The notes under the pieces are model-generated. The model was given only the letters and a program-made list of their open reading frames with translations. It searched no databases and was not told the origin of the DNA. A stretch of DNA of 24,671 nucleotides, taken from IMG/VR virus record IMGVR_UViG_3300034082_002205, positions 1 to 24,671 of that record; one strand, 5' to 3'. A program made the position numbers and the translations under genes. Shown here piece by piece: positions 13,860 to 21,600 of this stretch. Positions within the stretch are counted from its first letter, which is position 1. Each line of letters starts with the position of its first letter. This DNA comes from a virus.

Positions 13860-15614
13860 TTAAAAAGTTATTGAACCTGAACTGGTCCATTTATACACTC
13901 TATATCCACCTGCTACTGTTATTGTTGGCGATCCTGTTGTACTTGATGCTTCTGCATATGTATCTGCATAGCGAATAATTACAATGCCAGAACCACCTGC
14001 ACCACCGCCGTGTGAACTATATGAAGAAGTAGCATCACTACCGCCGCCGCCTCCACCTGAATTAATTCCACCAGCACCAGCAATAACTCCTACTCCGCCA
14101 TTACCACCACCATTGCTACCACCGGTGCCCCCAGTTGAGCCAGAATATGTACTACCGCCTCCACCACCACCTGCTCCACCATTACCGCCCGTTACCCCAC
14201 TATTAAAACAACCCCCACCGCCGCCGCCAGAATAATATGTTGCTGTTCCTGAAATTGAAGTTTGTAATCCTATCCCTCCGTTTGCGCCTGAAGGGAAAGA
14301 TGCAGCAATAGCATTTGAGCCTTGTGCACCGGCTCCGCCGCCACCGCCCGCACCACCACCACTACCATCAATACCTCCGCCACCGTTATATCCTTGTCTT
14401 GGAGGGCCCGAAACGCCAGCGCCGCCACCTGATGCAACACTGCTACTACCAGAATCGGCGCCGCCACCGCCAGAACCGCCGGTGCCACCTATTGAAGCAA
14501 TTGCTGATGCTCCGTAACCGCCTCCAGAAGCAATAACAGTTGAAAATACAGAGTTACTACCAACAACCCCGAGGTTTGCCCCATTTGCCGCACCGCCGTT
14601 ACCACCTGCTCCTACAGTAACAGTAATTGCAGATCCAGAAGAAACAGATAATCCAGTATCAGTTAAATAGCCGCCTGCACCTCCACCGCCACCTAGCCAT
14701 CCTCCGCCTCCACCGCCACCGGCAACTACTAGATATTCTACTGTTGATGTTACCGGCAGTGCTGGCCAGGTGATTGAACCACTAGTAGTCCAAGTGTATA
14801 TTCTATATCCACCTGTTACTGTTATTGTTGGCGATCCTGTTGTACTTGATGCTTCTGCATATGTATCTGCATAGCGAATAATTACAATGCCAGAACCACC
14901 TGCTCGGTTAGGATTTCCAGTATAGCCACCACCACCACCACCACCACCGGTGTTTACTGTTCCGACAGTTGGGCCAATAACATTGAAATTTCCACCATTG
15001 CCGCCGCCCCCGGCACCACCTGTAGTAGTTGAACCAGAGCCAGTATATCCGCCGCCGCCACCCGCATATGAAGTAGCAGAACCTGATATTGATGATGATG
15101 TACCTGCACCTCCATTGCCACCTTGATTAGCAGTTGGAGCAGTTTGTCCATTGGCTGATGCACCGCCACCACCACCACCTGAATTATTAGATGAACCATT
15201 ACCCCCGGTATTCCCTTGACTAGGGGTAGTTGACGGTGTATTGCCAGCCGCACCTGTAGAAAAACTGCCGCCACCTGAACCACCGGCAGATGCGCCTAAA
15301 CCATTATATGATCCACCGCCTCCACCACCTGCAGAGGTGATAGTTCCAAATACGCTATTATCTCCAATAACTCCAGAAGATGTAGAAGTGCCAGCAGTGA
15401 TACCGCCACCAGCACCCACGGTAACAGTAATAGCAGAACCAGATGAGACAGCTAGTTCGGTGTTTGTTCTATAACCACCGGCGCCGCCGCCACCAATCCA
15501 ACCACCGCCACCGCCACCGGCAACTACTAAGTATTCTACTGTAGGTGGTGCTATGGGTGGTGCGGGTGGTTCTAAAACATATCCACCGGTAAATGAGACT
15601 CCTGAAAAAATCAT
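13860..15614 (-). CDS. Glycine-rich adhesin-type protein, double module (array copy 1, first)
   Basis: This 584-residue protein is the first of the array in transcription order. Leader MIFSGVSFTGGYVLEPP leads to a Pro-rich linker and VEYLVVAGGGGGG. Module 1 ends YTWTTSGSITW at about residue 280, and PALPVTSTVEYLVVAGG opens module 2, which ends YKWTSSGSITF. The closing segments of the two modules are almost identical in DNA (14804-14903 and 13901-14000, one difference in 100 bases, 903 bases apart), which implies recent duplication or conversion. The PVTSTVEYL linker matches that of the double copy at 6896-8635. A late-type box lies 17 bases upstream of the ATG. An adhesin role is inferred as for its siblings. 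Confidence 0.87.
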   Translation of the reverse strand: MIFSGVSFTGGYVLEPPAPPIAPPTVEYLVVAGGGGGGWIGGGGAGGYRTNTELAVSSGSAITVTVGAGGGITAGTSTSSGVIGDNSVFGTITSAGGGGGGSYNGLGASAGGSGGGSFSTGAAGNTPSTTPSQGNTGGNGSSNNSGGGGGGASANGQTAPTANQGGNGGAGTSSSISGSATSYAGGGGGYTGSGSTTTGGAGGGGNGGNFNVIGPTVGTVNTGGGGGGGGYTGNPNRAGGSGIVIIRYADTYAEASSTTGSPTITVTGGYRIYTWTTSGSITWPALPVTSTVEYLVVAGGGGGGGWLGGGGGAGGYLTDTGLSVSSGSAITVTVGAGGNGGAANGANLGVVGSNSVFSTVIASGGGYGASAIASIGGTGGSGGGGADSGSSSVASGGGAGVSGPPRQGYNGGGGIDGSGGGAGGGGGAGAQGSNAIAASFPSGANGGIGLQTSISGTATYYSGGGGGGCFNSGVTGGNGGAGGGGGGSTYSGSTGGTGGSNGGGNGGVGVIAGAGGINSGGGGGGSDATSSYSSHGGGAGGSGIVIIRYADTYAEASSTTGSPTITVAGGYRVYKWTSSGSITF

Positions 15615-15630
15615 ATTAAATACTTTGCTA

Positions 15631-15638
15631 TATTTATC
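15631..15638 (-). promoter_or_regulatory. Probable T4-type late promoter box GATAAATA before the glycine-rich array
   Basis: On the minus strand 15638-15631 read GATAAATA, seven of eight bases of the T4 late consensus TATAAATA. The last base lies 17 bases from the A of the ATG at 15614, against 18 bases for the perfect box at 5926-5933 and its gene. It falls in the 32-base gap between the giant fibre gene and the array, the largest gap upstream of the array. Placement supports it; the sequence alone would be weak evidence. Confidence 0.42.
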
Positions 15639-15646
15639 ATCTTATA

Positions 15647-18600
15647 TTATGCTGTCTTAATTACAGCAAAGTTAAGTATTGGTGATTCAGCAGGGGTAAC
15701 TGCCAATCTATTGAAAATTTGCACTTGGAATGAGCCTGCTGCTACGTTTGACACACCAATTTGATATGCAGTAGTATTACCAGTTCTTTGATTTAAAATA
15801 ATTACATCAGTTGCGGCTACAGTAGTATTAGTAACGGTGAACACATTTGCTGTATTAGCAGTAGTAGTTGAACTAACCAATGTAATAGCACCAGTAACGT
15901 TACTGATCGTGACAGCAGTATCACGACTAGTTAATTGAGTAGCTGCGCCAATAGTAGCATTATATCCTAACCCACCTTGCCCAGTTACACGCAAGTTGGC
16001 GCCCATGTTGACGTTACCTGTTATATTAGCAGTACCGGTAATATTAGCACCAGTACCAGTGACAGTTAATGTGGTATTACCAACTGCTGCTATAGTAACG
16101 TTCCCGTTAGCTGTTGCTATATAAACATTACTATTACCATTTGCTACTGTACCAATAATATTACCAAAGAAACGAGAGTTCCCGGCTACCATTAATGAAT
16201 AAGGGTTAGTAATAGTTGCGTTAGTTCCTGCTGTTGGACCAGCTGGGATATAGAATGTAGCAGCATTTGTAAATGTTACACTAGTATTTGCTGCTGCTAA
16301 TGTTGGTACACCAAATGCATGTATAGCAGAGTTCGCAATAGTTGCTGATGCCGCGGCTGAGTTGTCTGTGTAGGTTGATGCTAGAGTTCTTATGCCCATA
16401 ACACCAGTTACAGTTGATACGTTAGCATTACCCGTGACTGCACCATTTGCGGTGTAGCTATTAGATGTTATTGCGTTTGCACCTGCAATGTTACCACCGG
16501 TACCTGAGCCGATTGTAACATTACCACTTTGTACAACAAGGTTACCGGTGATGTTAGCGTTTGCAGCTACATTCATACTAGTATTAGTAAAGTTTACTAC
16601 GTTAGCTGTGCCAGAAACGCTTACAAGAATATTACCACTAGCAACAGGGATAGCAAAGTTGCTAGTGCCATTGCTAAGACCGGACGCTATCACACTTGTT
16701 AAACCACTGCCATTACCATAGAAAAATGCAGCGTTGGCTGTCCCTGTTACATTAATCCCGGTTCCAGTAACTACTAATATATTAGCATTACCGACTGCAC
16801 TCATGGTAATATTGCCGTTTGCTGCCGGTATATTTACATTACTATTACCATTGCTGATATTTACGATTCCAGATAACTGACTACCATTGCCTAAAAAGGT
16901 ATTAGCACTGATTACATTAGCACCCGTAATGTTGCCTCCAGATCCTGCACCCACAATCACACTACTACTGAAATTACCAGTATTAGCACCAATAATATTA
17001 GCACCGGTAATGTTGCCTCCGGTGCCTGACCCAGTTGTTATTATCCCGGTGATGTTTGCAGTACCTGCAACATTCATACCAGTACCGGTAACAATAACTA
17101 CATTAGCATTGCCAACAGCACTCATAGTGATATTGCCGTTTGCTGTTGGAATACTTACATTGCTGTTGCCATTACTGATGTTTGAACTACTGCCACTTGC
17201 TATACCAGTTAATTGACTACCATTGCCTAAAAAATATGCTGCGGTTACATTAGCACTGAAATTACCTGTACCTGCAACATTCATACCTGTTCCAGTTACA
17301 ATAACAATATTAGCATTGCCATCAGAACTCATAGTAATATTCCCATTTGCTGATGGAATACTTACATTGCTGTTGCCATTGACTATGGCAGTTGCATTAC
17401 CCACACCAGTTAACTGACTGCCGTTACCAATGAAATATGCTGCGGTTACATTTGCACTGAAATTACCAGTATTAGCACTTATTACGTTTGCCCCGGAAAT
17501 GTTACCGCCATTACCAGTGCCAGTTGTTAAATTCCCGGTAATGTTTGCAGTACCTGCAACATTCATACCTGTTCCAGTTACAATAACAATATTAGCATTG
17601 CCAACAGCACTCATAGTAATATTCCCATTTGCTGATGGGATGCTTACGTTACTATTGCCATTGAAAATTGAATTACTAGTGGTAGATATACCAGTTAATT
17701 GACTGCCGTTACCCAAGAAATATGATGCGGTTACATTTGCACTGAAATTACCTGTATTGGCATTTATTACGTTTGCACCGGTAAAGTTGCCGCCGTTACC
17801 CCCACCGGTTGTTATATCACCCAAAACAGTGACATTTGCACTGAAGTTGCCGGTATTAGCACTTATTATATTAGCCCCGGTAATGTTGCCTCCGGTACCT
17901 CCACCGGTTGTTATATCACCGGTGATGTTTGTAGTACCTGTAACATTCATACCAGTACCGGTAACAACTACTATGTTTGCATTACCAACTGCACTCATGG
18001 TAATATTCCCGTTTGCGGCAGCGATACTTACATTGCTATTGCCATTACTGATATTTGAACTACTGCCACTTGCTATACCAGTTAATTGACTACCGTTACC
18101 CAAGAAATATGATGCGGTTACATTAGCACTGAAATTACCTGTACCAGCTACATTCATCCCTGTACCAGTAACAGTTAATGTGGTATTACCTGCTGCTGCT
18201 ATAGTAACATTGCCGTTTGCTGTTGCTATATAAACATTACTATTTCCGTTTGCAAATACACCAACGAAATTACCTGATGTAGTGTTACCGGAAACATTTA
18301 AACTTGATAGTGTACCAACACTAGTAATATTGGGTTGTGCATTAGTTGTTAGTGTACCGGTGAAGTAATTAGCACTTACTAAATTAGCTCCGGTGATATT
18401 GCCACCAGTTCCGGCGCCAGCTGTAATATTACCACTAACATTAGCATTACCCGTAACTACTAATCCAGTACCGGTAACCACTACAATGTTTGCATTACCA
18501 ACTGCCGAAATGTTAATATTCCCGTTTGCTGATGGAATACTTACATTGCTGTTGCCATTAACTATAGCAGTTGCGTTACCCACACCAGTTAATTGACTGC

Positions 18601-21600
18601 CGTTACCAATGAAATATGCTGCGGTTACATTTGCACTGAAATTACCAGTATTAGCACTTATTACGTTTGCCCCGGAAATGTTACCGCCATTACCAGTGCC
18701 AGTTGTTAAATTCCCGATAATGTTTGCAGTACCTGCAACATTCATACCTGTACCAGTAACCACTACTACATTAGCATTACCAACTGCCGAAATGTTAATA
18801 TTCCCGTTTGCTGATGGAATACTTACATTGCTATTTCCGTTTGCAAATACACCAACAAAATTACCTGATGTAGTATTACCGGATACAGTTAAACTTGACA
18901 ATGTACCGACACTAGTGATGTTAGGTTGTGCATTAGTTGTTACTGTACCTGTGAAGTAATTAGCACTTATTATATTAGCCCCGGTAATGTTGCCGCCGGT
19001 ACCTCCACCGGTTGTTATATCACCGGTGATGTTTGTAGTACCTGTAACATTCATACCAGTACCAGTAACAACTACTACATTAGCATTACCAATTGCCGAT
19101 ATATTAACATTGCCGTTTGCTGCTGGTATACTTACATTGCTATTACCATTTGCAAATACCCCAACGAAATTACCTGATGTAGTATTACCGGATACAGTTA
19201 AACTTGACAATGTACCGACACTAGTGATGTTAGGTTGTGAATTAGTTGTTAATGTACCTGTGAAGTAATTAGCACTTACTAAGTTAGCTCCGGTAATGTT
19301 TCCACCAGTTCCGGCGCCAGCTGTAATATTACCACTAACATTAGCATTACCCGTAACTACTAATCCAGTACCAGTAACAACTACTACATTAGCATTACCA
19401 ACTGCCGAAATGTTAACATTGCCGTTTTCTGCTGGTATACTTACATTGCTATTACCATTTGCAAATACCCCAACGAAATTACCTGATGTAGTATTACCGG
19501 ATACAGTTAAACTTGTTAATGTACCAACGCTAGTGATGTTAGGTTGTGCATTTGCTGTTACTGTACCTGCTGTTGATGCACTACCAGCAGAACCAGTACT
19601 AATTGCGTATGTTGCATTTGCTACAGTACCTGTTACATTAGCGCCAGCAATTGCACTTAGTCCAATACCATTACCAGTAAATACACCTGTAGTAGCTGTA
19701 ATGTTAGCTGATGTGATGTTACCACTAACACCCAAGTTACCCAATGTACCAACACTAGTTAAACTAGATGTTACAATAGAAGCGTTAAGTGTTGTACCTG
19801 TTAAATTCGCTGCATTTGCAGTGATAGTTACATTTGCTGCTGCTGTTAATTGACCCTGGCCATTAACAGTATAAGTTGGCACACTATCACCATTACCATA
19901 CGAACCCGCAGTAACGGTCGTGTTACTGATACTAAAAGTAGTACCTGTTAATGTCAACCCTGTTCCCGCATTATATGTGCCTGCACCCGAGAATTGAGTA
20001 AATAAAATTGTATTACCAGCAGTACCAATTGCCGCCGGACTGTCAGTTTGTACCCAACCAGTATTATCATATAATGTACCGCCGGTACAGAATACAAAGT
20101 CACCTGCTTCTACTTCAGGGACACTATCATAATCAGTTGCACGAGTAATTACAGTAGTAGTACTCCAAGTATAGATGCCGTTGTGTACTGCATTTGCTTC
20201 ATTTTTAACTATAATACGTGTACCAACGGTTTGTACATCTACCCCATCTATTAAGTAAAATATACCGGTTGTTGTTAAGGTTGCTCCTACCCCACTTGCA
20301 CCATTATTATATGTTACAATCCCGCTGGTTATATTTGCCAATGTGTCCGGTGTTCCTGCTTGAACTGAATCATGTACATTCAAGCCCTGAGCAACGTCAT
20401 CAACATATTTCTTTGTTGCTGCATCAAAATCTGCTACAGGAGTCTGTACGTTGGCTATTATAAAGTTATTAACATTAACTTTTCCTGTACCAGTTGGTGT
20501 TAGATTAATATTCTGATTTGTGCCGGCTGCGGTAATTGTTACACTTGAAGTTCTACCTACAATATCATTAGTGATGATATTTGTGGTACTAGTAATATTA
20601 CCCTGAGCTACTATCAATCCAGTGGTGCCTAAGTTACCAACGTTTGCATTGCCACCTACACTTAGGTTACCACCTGTATTTAAGCTACCACCTGTAATAT
20701 TACCCAATGTCATTATTATTCCACCTACCCCAAGATTCCCAATATTTGCATTTCCTGCAATTGCTGCATCATAAAATGCATTGAATTTAGTATATACATT
20801 GACATTTGACCCTGTAATAGTTACTCTATCACTATTTCCCTCAGCCGATAGTGCAATGGTTGAGTTGGCAGCGATACTGATATTGCTATTACCATTTGCA
20901 AAGTTTAATGCATTGATGCTGCTAGATACATTTAAATTACCGGCAACTGCTACCCCTGTATTAGCAACTACTAGTACATTTGGAACTCCGTTTGCAGTTA
21001 TATTGACATTACTGCTATAAGTTACTAAAACATTACTGCTGCCATTAATAATAGCAGTACCTGCAGGTATAGTTAAGTTAGTTAATAGATAACCATCACC
21101 ACTAACAAAATTAGCTTCTGCTAAGTTACCTAAGTTAGCGTTTAATGATTTTAGATTTCCTGTGAAGTTAGCACCAATAGCCTTGATATTACCACTAACG
21201 TTGGCATCAACAGCAACCGTTAATGTACCGGTTGTATTTAAGTTTCCGGCTGCATTTATATTAGCTCCCGAAATATTACCCGTAGCAGAAACTAACCCGC
21301 CTACACTCAAATTACTACTAATATTAGCAGTACCGGTGACATTTGCTCCGGTGTTTGATACTACAAGCACATTTGAAACACCGGCCACACTAGTTGTTAC
21401 ATTACCGCTTGTGTTTACTATAACATTACTAGTACCATTGGTCAACGATGAACCAGCACTGATTGTTAAGTTAGATAACAAATAACCGTCACCTTGAAAG
21501 AAATTCGCTTTTGCCAAGTTACCTAAGTTAGCGTTTGCTGATGTTATGTTGCCTGTAAAATTACCAATACCGGCATTAACATTATTAATATTTAAATTGC

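Larger units (their letters stand above)
5959..15614 (-). repeat. Tandem array of eight glycine-rich paralogues (11 modules)
   Basis: Eight consecutive genes on one strand share the plan: leader of 15-20 residues, xEYLVVAGG opening, ITVGAGG strand, Gly clusters, GSGVVIIRY strand, TTGSPTIT, then GGYxxYxWTSSGSITF. Three genes contain two modules, so there are 11 in all. Spacers are 11 bases for the first four junctions in transcription order and 13 bases for the last three. The conserved 3' ends of about 130-150 bases, repeated 11 times in direct orientation, are natural sites for homologous recombination. Confidence 0.9.

Noticed and set aside
13358-13978. Long plus-strand proline-rich open frames opposite the glycine-rich genes (also near 6506, 7449, 9184, 10132, 13984)
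   Set aside because: They are the antisense image of Gly codons (GGN read backwards gives NCC, Pro or Ala/Thr in other frames). They have no ribosome-binding sites and every gene with recognisable homology is on the minus strand.
5959-15614. Diversity-generating retroelement with the Gly-rich genes as variable targets
   Set aside because: No reverse transcriptase or template repeat is in the window, and differences between copies are not confined to adenine positions as far as I could see. A distant retroelement outside the window is not excluded.
5959-15614. C-terminal Phe/Tyr of the array proteins as an outer-membrane barrel signal
   Set aside because: None of the proteins has a signal peptide and the context is phage virion genes; a terminal aromatic strand is better explained by the shared module fold.
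17342-19570. Repeats read as a CRISPR array
   Set aside because: Units are long, in frame, coding and without unique spacers; no cas genes are present.
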